44,288 nucleotides of DNA from Nitrosomonas sp. Lineage in GTDB: Bacteria; Pseudomonadota; Gammaproteobacteria; Burkholderiales; Nitrosomonadaceae. A program made the translations under genes and the position numbers. The first letter of the stretch is position 1, and every line of letters starts with the position of its first letter. Below the pieces are notes generated by a model that was given only the letters and a program-made list of their open reading frames with translations, had not been told where the DNA came from and made no database searches. Location: the NCBI GenBank assembly GCA_021774055.1, contig JAJFJL010000182.1, positions 1 through 44,288 of the forward strand. The letters run 5' to 3'. This document shows, one piece after another, positions 30,847-40,470 of the stretch.

Positions 30847-31212
30847 TTAACCGCCAATATTAACAACTAACATCACTTGCAAATAAAGTACTAATACAAT
30901 TACCGCTGAGAAAAATACTAATTGAACCGGGTTTTCTTTAGCCCAATCAATAAATGTTCTGTTTTTTCCTTCTTTTTTAAGTTGCTCATATTCTGCTCTT
31001 ACTCTGATAGCACGAGCTTGCTGATAGTCATCAATTAACGCTCTTGCTGCGTTAAATTTATCTTTATCTTTTAACCATATTCCTGGCATAGATAACCCCC
31101 AGTTACCTGCTGAGGTTTCATAAATATCGAATTCATGCTGTGCTAATAGTTCACGTACATCGTCAGCTTCATCATCAGGAACGCCCCGAAGTTTAAATAA
31201 TAATTTTGCCAT
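30847..31212 (-). CDS. Small membrane protein, DUF6164-like
   Basis: LLFKLRGVPDDEADDVRELLAQHEFDIYETSAGNWGLSMPGIWL with a C-terminal TM helix. Confidence 0.65.
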   Translation of the reverse strand: MAKLLFKLRGVPDDEADDVRELLAQHEFDIYETSAGNWGLSMPGIWLKDKDKFNAARALIDDYQQARAIRVRAEYEQLKKEGKNRTFIDWAKENPVQLVFFSAVIVLVLYLQVMLVVNIGG

Positions 31213-31305
31213 TTATGTTTTAGTCTCAAATAAAAATTTAATAAACATGCCTTTCTTACCACCTTGATGCTATATTTGAGGCTATTTAATTGTCAAGCGA
31301 AGAAA

Positions 31306-32142
31306 ATGAAAAAAACCATTCTAATAACAGGTTGCTCCAGCGGCATTGGCTATTGTGTTGCTAAGGCGCTACATGCAAGAGGATATCGTGTTTTTGCAAC
31401 AGCACGCACGCAAGAAAGCGTAGATAAACTTTTAAAAGAGGGGTTAGAAAGCTTACTTCTAGATCTAACAAGTTCATCTTCAATTCAGCTAGCTTTTGAT
31501 GAAGTAATGCAGCGCACAGATGGTGAATTGTATGCTTTATTTAATAATGGTGCTTATGGTTTACCTGCGGCAGTTGAAGATTTAAGCCGACATGCACTAC
31601 GGGTACAATTTGAAACCAATGTTTTTGGCTGGCATGAATTAACCAATCTAGCGTTACCAGTAATGCGCAAACAAGGTTATGGTCGAATTATCCAAAATAG
31701 TTCGGTGCTTGGTTTTGTCTCACTGTCTTTTCGTGGTGCATATAATGCTTCAAAATATGCTATTGAAGGTTTATCCGATACCCTACGTTTAGAATTAGAA
31801 GATACCAATATTCATGTTAGTTTAATTGAGCCAGGGCCAATTGTCAGTCAATTCCGAGCGAATGCAGTCAAAGCATTAACTAAATATGTTGATATTAATA
31901 AAAGCATTCACCATAAACATTACATGAAAGCATTAAAACGACTTAATACAAAAGGTCCTGCGGTTCCATTCACTAAGCCACCAGAAGCTGTACTTAAAAG
32001 GGTTATTCATGCCCTCGAATCATCTAACCCTAAGCCACGTTACTATGTTACTTTTCCAACTTATTTGTTTGGATTTCTAAAACGTATATTTAGCACCCGT
32101 ATGTTAGATAGAATACTAGTAAGATCTGGAAAAAGTAGCTAA
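31306..32142 (+). CDS. Short-chain dehydrogenase/reductase
   Basis: ILITGCSSGIGYCVA, NNGAYG, YNASKYAIEGL. ATG at 31306 preferred. Confidence 0.92.
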   Translation: MKKTILITGCSSGIGYCVAKALHARGYRVFATARTQESVDKLLKEGLESLLLDLTSSSSIQLAFDEVMQRTDGELYALFNNGAYGLPAAVEDLSRHALRVQFETNVFGWHELTNLALPVMRKQGYGRIIQNSSVLGFVSLSFRGAYNASKYAIEGLSDTLRLELEDTNIHVSLIEPGPIVSQFRANAVKALTKYVDINKSIHHKHYMKALKRLNTKGPAVPFTKPPEAVLKRVIHALESSNPKPRYYVTFPTYLFGFLKRIFSTRMLDRILVRSGKSS

Positions 32143-32172
32143 CATGATTACATTTAACTAGGTATCATATAT

Positions 32173-32877
32173 ATGAGCGAACAAAAACCTGATGATTCAT
32201 CTACACCAGATATGGCAAGTTTTCTTGCCTCTTCGGTGCATGATATGAAAAACTCTGTCAGCATTCTAATTAATGGTTTGGACAAGACCCTTTCTTCTGC
32301 GGATGCTGCTAGTTTTCCTTCATATACTGGCCTGGTGCAAATGAATTATGAAGCCAAACGTATCAACGACAAGCTGGTTCAGCTATTGGCACTATATAAA
32401 TTAGGACAGAAAAGTTACCCTTTTGACCCACAGTTTCTTCCTCTCAATGAATTTCTACAAAACATAGCTACGTTAAATACTGATTTACTAAAGTCACAGG
32501 AGATAACCCTAGAAATTCATGTAGACCCTGATCTACATTGGTACTTTGATGAAGATTTAGTTAACGGTGTCATTGGTAACGCATTAAATAATGCCACTCG
32601 TTATGCTGTTAATAAGATCTGTTTAAGTGCCAAAGAAAATAACGGAATACTTGAGATACATGTTGAAGATGATGGCGGTGGTTTTTCGAATGCGGTATTA
32701 GAAGAAAGTATCGGCAGTATGCGTAATATTAATTTTCAAAGTAGAAATACCGGACTAGGAATCTATTTTTCATCAATTGTTGCTAAATTACATCGTAATC
32801 ATGGGAAATTTGGCAAAGTTAAATTAGAAAATGGTGGTTCTCTTGGTGGTGGTTGTTTTATCTTATATATTCCTTAA
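32173..32877 (+). CDS. Sensor histidine kinase without a recognisable sensory domain
   Basis: ASSVHDMKNSVSILINGL (phosphoacceptor-like His), NALNNATRYA (N box), VEDDGGGFS (G1), NTGLGIYFSSIVA (G2). Confidence 0.85.
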   Translation: MSEQKPDDSSTPDMASFLASSVHDMKNSVSILINGLDKTLSSADAASFPSYTGLVQMNYEAKRINDKLVQLLALYKLGQKSYPFDPQFLPLNEFLQNIATLNTDLLKSQEITLEIHVDPDLHWYFDEDLVNGVIGNALNNATRYAVNKICLSAKENNGILEIHVEDDGGGFSNAVLEESIGSMRNINFQSRNTGLGIYFSSIVAKLHRNHGKFGKVKLENGGSLGGGCFILYIP

Positions 32878-32910
32878 TTCACTTTAAATACAGTACTACA
32901 TACTCAAAAA

Positions 32911-34548
32911 ATGGCAATAGATTCTGTAAACTTCAGGTCATCTGAAATAGATTTGTCCGACAAAAAATTTCTTATAGTTGATGATTTTCATGAAATGCGT
33001 AGTATTTTTCGTGACATTGTACGTAATATTGGAGTCAACTCTAAAAATATATCTGTTGCTGGAAATGGCAATGATGCTATTAGATTATTAAGCAATAAAA
33101 CCTTTGATGTGGTGCTTTGCGATTGGAATTTAGGTACAGGTAAAAACGGGCAACAAGTTTTAGAAGAAGCAAAGTTACGTAATTTAGTTTCTTCATCCTG
33201 TATCTGGATAATGATTACCGCAGAGAAAACTTCTGCTGCGGTTGCTGGTGCAGCAGAATTTCAGCCTGATGCCTATTTGATAAAACCAACTACAATCGCT
33301 ATATTACGTGCACGTATAGATAGAATCTGGGCAAAAAAAGAAGCTTTCTTAGAAATTCATCAAGCAATCAAACAAAATAAATATTCAGAAGCAATTAGTT
33401 TGTGTGATCAACGGCTTACTTATGACAAAGTAAATGCGTCTGAATTGTTAAGAACGAAGTGTGACTTATTACTAGATAATGGTGAGTTAGATCGTGCTAA
33501 AAAACTTTTGGATAGTGTTTTAGCTAAGCGTGATTTTTCATGGGCTAAAGCATCATTAGCAAAGATTCTAATTAAAAATAATAATCTTGAAGAAGCTAAA
33601 ATTTTGCTTGAAGACACGCTTGATGAGAATCCTACTTTTCTTGAAGCACATGATTTGCTTGTGAAAACACTGCAAACAATGGGTGATCTTGAAAGCACCA
33701 GCATGGCACTTGAGCGCGCAGCTAAATTATCCCCAAATTCAGTAGTACGACAAAAACAATTAGGTGATATCGCCCTAAAAATGGGAAAACTAGAAAATGC
33801 TGAAAAAGCTTTTCGTAAAAGTGTCTCACTTGGTGAACATTCTGTACTTAAAACAGCAGATGCTTATATTGGCTTAGCCAAAACATGCAGCGCTAATACA
33901 AATCCTGTTGAGGCACTTAAAGTAATTGGTGAACTTAACAAACAATTCTCTACTAAAGATGTTCAACTCAAATCAATGGCAGTTGAAGGGTTAATACATC
34001 ATCAAAGTGGAGATAAAGAAAAAGCCAAACAAATTGCAGTCGAACTTAGTAAACATAAAACTGATAATATTGACCCAGATAGTGAACGTTCATTAGATAT
34101 GGCCAAATTATTTATGGCTACAGGAGACAAACAAAATGCGATTGCACTCCTACAACAAGAAATTAAAATTAATCCAGAAGATAATATATTGCTGGAAGAT
34201 GCTAATGCTATATTTGTTGATGCAGGCATGGGCGAAGAAGGAGCTACACTAATTGAAACTTCACGCCGCGAAGCAATAGAGATAATGAATGGTGGCGTGT
34301 TATTGGTTAGCAAAGGGCAATATGAAGAAGCTGTTAATGCTATGCGAAACGCTCGTAAAGCAATGCCGTCAAATGTCCGAGTGTTGTTTAATTTAGCTTA
34401 TGTAATTATCACTTATATTCAAAAAAAAGGTGCGGAACCTGTACTTGTTAAAGAAGCACGGGAAAGTTTAAATACAGCAAATAGATTGTCACCTGGAGAA
34501 TCCAGATATTCAAAATTGATGAATGCGTTGAATCAACTTAGCAATTAG
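32911..34548 (+). CDS. Response regulator with C-terminal TPR repeats
   Basis: KFLIVDDFHEMRSIFRDIV, VLCDWNLG, KPTTIAILRARI; then repeated TPR-like units. Confidence 0.9.
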   Translation: MAIDSVNFRSSEIDLSDKKFLIVDDFHEMRSIFRDIVRNIGVNSKNISVAGNGNDAIRLLSNKTFDVVLCDWNLGTGKNGQQVLEEAKLRNLVSSSCIWIMITAEKTSAAVAGAAEFQPDAYLIKPTTIAILRARIDRIWAKKEAFLEIHQAIKQNKYSEAISLCDQRLTYDKVNASELLRTKCDLLLDNGELDRAKKLLDSVLAKRDFSWAKASLAKILIKNNNLEEAKILLEDTLDENPTFLEAHDLLVKTLQTMGDLESTSMALERAAKLSPNSVVRQKQLGDIALKMGKLENAEKAFRKSVSLGEHSVLKTADAYIGLAKTCSANTNPVEALKVIGELNKQFSTKDVQLKSMAVEGLIHHQSGDKEKAKQIAVELSKHKTDNIDPDSERSLDMAKLFMATGDKQNAIALLQQEIKINPEDNILLEDANAIFVDAGMGEEGATLIETSRREAIEIMNGGVLLVSKGQYEEAVNAMRNARKAMPSNVRVLFNLAYVIITYIQKKGAEPVLVKEARESLNTANRLSPGESRYSKLMNALNQLSN

Positions 34549-34600
34549 AATATCTTTACATCCAGAAATCTCATGCGCTATTCCAAGTATTCATTGAGAA

Positions 34601-35737
34601 CTAGAACCGCCCATTAGAATTAAATCCACCCATTGAACTAAATAGCTCCTCCAGAAAATCTTCTTCTCTCTGCTGAGACACATTACGCAACATCTCTTTC
34701 ATACTCTTAACTGTCTTTAATATGGAAAGGTCTTCAGTTAAGCTATTGACATCCTGTTGCAATGCTTCTACATCATCATTAAACATACATATAAGTTCTT
34801 TTGGGTTTAAGTGCGAACCTGGTGGCGTATTTACCATGGCACGAAAAGGTATTTGAATATGTTCTATTTCCTGGCGAAGTTGTTTCAATTGATTTTGTAA
34901 AATTTTGTTGTAAGCATTTAAACGATCTTCTGCAATTGTATTAATATGATCTTGATCAATTTGTTCTAATTCTAATTGTAATTCTAACAATCCAAGTAAA
35001 TCCTTTTCCTTATAGGCAGCATTCACACGCTGCATAATTTCTGTTTTACGATCACGCTCATCTGGGTCTGCCTCACGGTCAGGATGTAACTCGGTAATCA
35101 ATTGCCGATAAACTGATTTGATTGATTGACTGATATTTTCTTCCTCAGCTTTTTGTTTTACTGTTTTCTTAGATTCTGGCTCTTCACTACCACCATGAAC
35201 TTCATTTTCTTGCATATTATTTTTTAATTCTTCTATCTTTTCTTTAAGATGAGCAGTAACTTTATCAGGGTCAGATATATCAAAATCATCACCAAGATCA
35301 ACACCTAAACTATCTTCTAGCATACTTTTTATTATCTCATTATGCTGATTGTGGTGCTCATCAAAATCATCTTCACTATGTTTTTCATACATTGACTTCA
35401 AATCATCTCTATTGTGTGAACTTATTAGATTTGAACATAAATCACAAATCATGTAAGAAATTTTATCCTTCTGCGCTTTAGTAAAAGAACGACGACCATG
35501 AAACTTATCTAAACGATGTACAAATTCAATCTGTAAAGCAGCTAGTTTATTCTGTAACGGCTGATATTCATTTAATACCTTGCCATGGTATTCAGGAAGT
35601 ACTGCTTGCCAATTCTGCAAACGCTCTTTCTCCTTTGCAATATTTTTAATGGCGTTATTAAATTTCTTTTGAGCCGCAGAGAGTATTTTTTTCTTTGTTT
35701 GTTTAATATGAACTGCTGAATTTTTTAATTTTGCCAT
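34601..35737 (-). CDS. J-domain-like, coiled-coil protein
   Basis: SVYRQLITELHPDREADPDERDRKTEIMQRVNAAYKEKDLLGLLELQLEL contains an HPD motif. Confidence 0.7.
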   Translation of the reverse strand: MAKLKNSAVHIKQTKKKILSAAQKKFNNAIKNIAKEKERLQNWQAVLPEYHGKVLNEYQPLQNKLAALQIEFVHRLDKFHGRRSFTKAQKDKISYMICDLCSNLISSHNRDDLKSMYEKHSEDDFDEHHNQHNEIIKSMLEDSLGVDLGDDFDISDPDKVTAHLKEKIEELKNNMQENEVHGGSEEPESKKTVKQKAEEENISQSIKSVYRQLITELHPDREADPDERDRKTEIMQRVNAAYKEKDLLGLLELQLELEQIDQDHINTIAEDRLNAYNKILQNQLKQLRQEIEHIQIPFRAMVNTPPGSHLNPKELICMFNDDVEALQQDVNSLTEDLSILKTVKSMKEMLRNVSQQREEDFLEELFSSMGGFNSNGRF

Positions 35738-35831
35738 AATTCCTATACCAGTTAAGATGATTACTCAAGTTTCACTACTACTTTAAAATAAATACCGTCC
35801 TGATTTTCAAAAAATTTAATGTGATTATATA

Positions 35832-36019
35832 GGTTCATCCGGTAAGTGCGTGCATTTAGCCCAATTAATAAAAAAATGCTAGTTTTTATGCATCATCGGA
35901 ATTCCTGCCCAAAAAAAATCCATAATAACAGGCAGTAATAATAATAGTTTTTGAATAAACTCTAAAAATAATTTTATTCTTTATTTTGAGTTGTTATGCA
36001 TGCATTTGCCGGATGAACC
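35832..36019. mobile_element. MITE-like element family 3 (single copy)
   Basis: Inverted ends GGTTCATCCGGTAAGTGCGTGCAT and ATGCATGCATTTGCCGGATGAACC (about 20/23 paired), 188-bp AT-rich non-coding interior. Confidence 0.7.
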
Positions 36020-36096
36020 CTTATCCTTATATTATATACTTCGCACGGTTATAGTAGCCAATCATGTGCAACAGAGCCTCTTTTCATTCTGCTCCA

Positions 36097-37050
36097 TTAA
36101 CTAACTTGATTAAACGGTTTGTTTTGAAAGAAATTACGAATATTTTCTGCTAGTTGATTCAGCAAACGTTGCCTAGATTGCCGGCTGGCCCAAGCCATGT
36201 GCGGGGTTATGATCAAATTAGCGGCTTGATGTTGCAACATCACGTTGTTTTTTTGTGGAGGTTCTTCTTGTAATACATCAATCGCTGCACCCGCAATATT
36301 ACCGCTGGTAAGGCTTTGTAGTAAATCGGTTTCATTCACCAAACCACCCCGAGCAGTATTAATAAGATATGCCGAAGATTTCATCTGTTCAAATTCTTCA
36401 CGCGCGATCAAATTATGAGTATCTGGTGAAAGTGGACAATGCAAGCTAATAAAATCAGCCTGGCTAATAACTTTATCAAAGGCAGTTCTACCAGATCGTG
36501 CAGGCTTACCTTTATGCTCTGCAATCAACAATTGCATACCAAACGCTTTGGCAATTTCAGCCACACCCCGACCTAATTCACCATGACCAATAATACCCAA
36601 GGTTTTCCCTGACAATTCTTCAATACCAAAATCAAGTGGACAAAAGAATTTACTGGCTTGCCACCCACCTGTTTTCATTAACTCTTGATATTCCAGAAAA
36701 CGGCACGATAAATTCAATATCAACATAAACACATGCTGTACTACCGAAGGTGTAGCATAACCACGAACATTGCAAACAGGAATATTACGTTCGGCCGCCG
36801 CCGTAAGATCAATGTTATTGTATCCGGTAGCTGAAACACAAATTAATTTAAGACGTTCTGCCGCGAAAATTGCCGCACGGTTCAGAAACACTTTATTACT
36901 AACCACTACCTCCACTGGCTTGATTCTCTCCAACACTTGTTGCTCGGAAGATTCCTCATAAAAATGCCAAGGTGATATAACCTGATCCAATACCGTACAA
37001 TCCATATCACCACGAGTGACCGAACCAAAATCAAGAAACACAGCACGCAT
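36097..37050 (-). CDS. D-2-hydroxyacid dehydrogenase (glycerate dehydrogenase-like)
   Basis: GKTLGIIGHGELGRGVAEIAKAFGM, LHCPLSPDTHNLI, LINTARGGLVNE, TPHMAWASRQSRQRL. Confidence 0.92.
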   Translation of the reverse strand: MRAVFLDFGSVTRGDMDCTVLDQVISPWHFYEESSEQQVLERIKPVEVVVSNKVFLNRAAIFAAERLKLICVSATGYNNIDLTAAAERNIPVCNVRGYATPSVVQHVFMLILNLSCRFLEYQELMKTGGWQASKFFCPLDFGIEELSGKTLGIIGHGELGRGVAEIAKAFGMQLLIAEHKGKPARSGRTAFDKVISQADFISLHCPLSPDTHNLIAREEFEQMKSSAYLINTARGGLVNETDLLQSLTSGNIAGAAIDVLQEEPPQKNNVMLQHQAANLIITPHMAWASRQSRQRLLNQLAENIRNFFQNKPFNQVS

Positions 37051-37123
37051 CTTATTACTCCTGTTGTATGCACATAAAACAAATAATTCCTAAAGAAAAA
37101 TACTCAAGAACTAACAGATTATA

Positions 37124-37286
37124 TATACTTCTCACGGCCATGATTTAGGTTTTCTAGTGGATCATTTTTGCCAATATCAGCGTTACTGAAACAATTACAT
37201 GGCTAGCTATGCGCTTGTTTCAGCGCCTTGTTCTTGACAAAAATTATCACACTATAAAATCCGAAACCATGGCCGTGAAAAGTATA
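37124..37286. repeat. Element-length imperfect palindrome (MITE/foldback-like family 4)
   Basis: TATACTTCTCACGGCCATGATTTAGGTTTTCTAGTG pairs with CACTATAAAATCCGAAACCATGGCCGTGAAAAGTATA; inner CTGAAACAA...TTGTTTCAG and CATGGCTAGCTATG continue the pairing toward the centre. Confidence 0.8.
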
Positions 37287-37299
37287 ACTGGGAAATAAC

Positions 37300-37968
37300 A
37301 TGCAAAAAGAATATTGGCTAAATCGCTGGGAACAAGAAGATATTGGTTTTCACCAAATTGATATTAATCATTATTTATGTCAATACTGGCAAGAATTAAA
37401 GCTTATACCTAGCAGCACCGTATTTGTACCTTTATGTGGTAAAAGTAGAGACCTATTATGGCTACGTAAACAAGGACATCCTGTATTAGGAGTTGAATTA
37501 AGCACACTCGCTATACAAACATTCTTCAAAGAAAATAATCAGGTTCCTAGTCACACTAGTATTAGAGAAAGTTTTGATTGTTTTGAAAATAAAGGCATTC
37601 GTATCTTTTGTGGTGATTTTTTCAATCTCACTAAGGAAGATGTGGAAAAAGTAAATGCAGTTTATGATCGCGCATCACTAGTTGCATTACCACCAGAAAT
37701 GCGTGCACGCTATGCGCACCACTTAATGCACATCTTGCCAGCGGCAACACAAATTTTATTGATTACTTTTGATTACCCACAATCAGAAATGACTGGCCCA
37801 CCGTTTGCGGTTTCCCCTGATGAAATAATCATGCATTATCATAAACACGCAAATATTCAACAACTACTACAACAAGATGTGCTTGAACAAAACCCGCGTT
37901 TTCAAGAACGTGGCTTAAGCCGAATACAAGAAACAGTTTTTTTATTGACTACTCACTATAAAACTTGA
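37300..37968 (+). CDS. tpm: Thiopurine S-methyltransferase family protein
   Basis: EYWLNRWEQEDIGFHQ, VFVPLCGKSRDLLWLRKQGHPVLGVELS, VYDRASLVALPPEMRARYA. Confidence 0.95.
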   Translation: MQKEYWLNRWEQEDIGFHQIDINHYLCQYWQELKLIPSSTVFVPLCGKSRDLLWLRKQGHPVLGVELSTLAIQTFFKENNQVPSHTSIRESFDCFENKGIRIFCGDFFNLTKEDVEKVNAVYDRASLVALPPEMRARYAHHLMHILPAATQILLITFDYPQSEMTGPPFAVSPDEIIMHYHKHANIQQLLQQDVLEQNPRFQERGLSRIQETVFLLTTHYKT

Positions 37969-38041
37969 TTATTCATACATACAAGTAGCAATTTGATTTA
38001 AAATTATGTTCAAATTGAAAACAACGAACTAAAAGGTAGTT

Positions 38042-38281
38042 ATGCTAAATATTGATATGCGCAAGATTTATAACTTTCATCCGGTAGAACCTACACCAAA
38101 TCCTGAATCCTTGCCAGTCGGTGGGGATATTTATTATGAGTGTCTTGATTGTTCGGTGATTGTAAGCTCTATGCCGTATATCAACGTTTCTTGTTCTTGT
38201 GGAAATCTTTCAGGCAGCGATGGGGATCTAAAGGTAAAAAATCTAGTGCTGGTTCAGGTTGTACGTGGAACACTAAAATAA
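38042..38281 (+). CDS. Hypothetical small protein
   Basis: 79 aa ORF with 3-4 Cys (YYECLDCSVIV, SCSCGN); RBS-like aaaaggtag upstream. Confidence 0.5.
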   Translation: MLNIDMRKIYNFHPVEPTPNPESLPVGGDIYYECLDCSVIVSSMPYINVSCSCGNLSGSDGDLKVKNLVLVQVVRGTLK

Positions 38282-38337
38282 ACTAACACAATATCTTTTA
38301 AAATACATATGTCTGCTAGACGCTCTATAAATTAGAT

Positions 38338-39402
38338 TTATACTGACAGGTCAACCTGCTGCAAAGTACCGACTCGGTCGTCATCGGTAAGATAAATGCC
38401 GCTACTGCGAACTGTTCCAAGAGAGGTGTTATTTTCACCATTAATAGAAAATGGTGTTGATGTGCTTCCTAAGTACAAAGCTCCCACATTACGTTGTGCA
38501 AGTGTGCTTAATTCATCCTGACCGCTAGCATTTTTACTTAATATACGCAGGTCTGCATATATAGCATCATTTTCATCTATAAATTTATTCCCGTCACTAT
38601 CATAGCGTGCCAAGTCAGCAAAGCCATTACCACTTTGTGTGCCAAATAACTCTGTGCCATTGTCTATTTTTCCATTATGATTTTTGTCCAGCGCAATAAA
38701 GCCACTATCTAAGCCAGTAAATGAAATTTGCTCATCTTTACCATCACTGTCAATATCAAAAGCAAATTTAGTATCAGTAAGTTGTGCTGATGCACCATTA
38801 AAGTTTATGACTAATGGATCTTTTTGTTGTACATCTCCAGCACGAATTGAAACATTAGATTCTTGTATAAATTCCCGTTGCATTTGCAACGTTAATTGAA
38901 ATTGAATGTCTTTGCCATCTGCTGTTCTTATACTACCCTGTGCAGAGAAAGTAGTTTGTTCTGCTTCATAATGAGATTCATTACGATCATATTCTATACT
39001 AGGACCAACTTGTCGCTGTTGTGAGCCTGACTCTGTTGCCTGCGCAACTTTTCCTATGTTCTGCTGCGCCCCAGGATTAGGTGCAGCATCTTTCATCTTA
39101 GTTAATTCTATTTTTTTACCTGTAATAGCTTCTACCATACGGAGAATTAACTGCATCTTAGGGTCATTCTCAGCATTCTCTTCGGCATCTTTTATTTCTT
39201 TGATTTCTTGGTTCTGTGCAGTTCTAGCAGCATCTGAAATCGATACAATAGAAGCCGGCTGAACGTTATTGTTATTCAACCGTGATTGATTTTCGAAACT
39301 AGGGCTAGTGCCAGTCTGAACACGCAAGCTTTCGCGCACAGTATTACGTTCAACACTTGTATGCTGACTACTTAGGCTGATATCTGAGTTGGTAATTTTC
39401 AT
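38338..39402 (-). CDS. EF-hand/calcium-binding-like protein, probably flagellar regulon
   Basis: DIDSDGKDE, DKNHNGKIDNGTELFG, RYDSDGNKFIDENDAIY. ORF track starts at TTG 39408; ATG at 39402 preferred. Sigma-28 promoter abuts the start. Confidence 0.8.
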   Translation of the reverse strand: MKITNSDISLSSQHTSVERNTVRESLRVQTGTSPSFENQSRLNNNNVQPASIVSISDAARTAQNQEIKEIKDAEENAENDPKMQLILRMVEAITGKKIELTKMKDAAPNPGAQQNIGKVAQATESGSQQRQVGPSIEYDRNESHYEAEQTTFSAQGSIRTADGKDIQFQLTLQMQREFIQESNVSIRAGDVQQKDPLVINFNGASAQLTDTKFAFDIDSDGKDEQISFTGLDSGFIALDKNHNGKIDNGTELFGTQSGNGFADLARYDSDGNKFIDENDAIYADLRILSKNASGQDELSTLAQRNVGALYLGSTSTPFSINGENNTSLGTVRSSGIYLTDDDRVGTLQQVDLSV

Positions 39403-39409
39403 AACCAAA

Positions 39410-39437
39410 TTATCGGCTTCTTTCTAGCTAAACTTTA
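39410..39437 (-). promoter_or_regulatory. Sigma-28 (FliA) promoter
   Basis: Minus strand TAAAGTTT-N12-GCCGATAA: both boxes match consensus exactly, spacer one base longer than N11. Confidence 0.7.
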
Positions 39438-39565
39438 TCTGTAATTATATTAACAATTAATTTTGCATCTCTTTATGACTTTATGTAATTAATAAATAAC
39501 AAAAGATATCAGTTTGTTACAGTATATTTTCAATCTCTATTTTTGTGTCAAAAGGGTGCAAGATA

Positions 39566-40117
39566 CTAGTTATCACGATTGGAGCAAGCTAACATTAATG
39601 CTTTTAATCTATCTTTACCCAAGTTATTCATTAATTCTATATTTCGTGCTGGAATCTGATCAACATCTGGATAATCAGTAATGACCTGTTTAAGACTTTC
39701 TTCTCGAATAAGATGCAACATAGGATAAGGTGAACGGTTGGTATAATTCTCCGCATCATCTGGATCAGTATCATTAAACTGATAATCTGGATGAAAACTA
39801 GCAATCTGATAAACACCTTGCAACCGCAATTGCGCCAAAAACCTGTCAGCAAAATTTAAAAACTGGTTGTAATCATAAAAATCCTGCAGTACCTCTGGAT
39901 GAATCAACAAAGTTGTTTCAATTGATGAATCTTTATCCAGAAATTCTAATTCGGCTTGCAGAGCAGCCATCAACGCATCTTCATCAATTGCTGATGTAAC
40001 AGCAAAACGCACCCGGTTCTTAACTATTTCACGTTTAGCAAATGGACAAAGATTCATTTCAACAATAAAAGATTCAACCCATTGCTGTACTGGTCTAATT
40101 ATTTTGTTATTTTCCAA
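39566..40117 (-). CDS. DUF1415 domain-containing protein
   Basis: VQQWVESFIVEMNLCPFAKREIVKNRVRF, NYTNRSPYPMLHLIREESL. Confidence 0.9.
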   Translation of the reverse strand: MENNKIIRPVQQWVESFIVEMNLCPFAKREIVKNRVRFAVTSAIDEDALMAALQAELEFLDKDSSIETTLLIHPEVLQDFYDYNQFLNFADRFLAQLRLQGVYQIASFHPDYQFNDTDPDDAENYTNRSPYPMLHLIREESLKQVITDYPDVDQIPARNIELMNNLGKDRLKALMLACSNRDN

Positions 40118-40160
40118 AAGGATCCTAAAAACACGACATAATTACCGGGATATATTAACA

Positions 40161-40321
40161 CCTAGATCCTGCAAGTGATCATACACATTTTGCACAACAG
40201 ATTGTTTCATATAGCAAACTTTATTCTTTAGGAATACCAATAAGTATTCCATGCAGAATAAAATTCACTCTATAAAACAATTTATTACACACTATATGCA
40301 TGATCACTTGCAGGATCTAGG
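40161..40321. mobile_element. MITE-like element family 1, copy C
   Basis: CCTAGATCCTGCAAGTGATC...GATCACTTGCAGGATCTAGG, perfect ends; exact TSD TAACA at 40156-40160 and 40322-40326. Confidence 0.93.
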
Positions 40322-40383
40322 TAACAGTTACATTTCTTCATTTCTTAGCAAGAACGGAATATTAAAGATTATAAAATACGAAA

Positions 40384-40411
40384 GGGGCAATAGGATAAAT
40401 CCTATTGCCCC
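40384..40411. terminator. Terminator hairpin between the cytochrome gene and MITE copy C
   Basis: Perfect stem GGGGCAATAGGAT-aa-ATCCTATTGCCCC. Confidence 0.65.
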
Positions 40412-40470
40412 AATAGAAAGCTATTGATACAAACAACAAAGTTATATCAAATATGTAGATATTCTAATAT

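Noticed and set aside
33420-34313. Minus-strand ORFs inside the RR-TPR gene
   Set aside because: Ser/Leu-rich antisense ORFs typical of a reverse-strand reading of a TPR gene.
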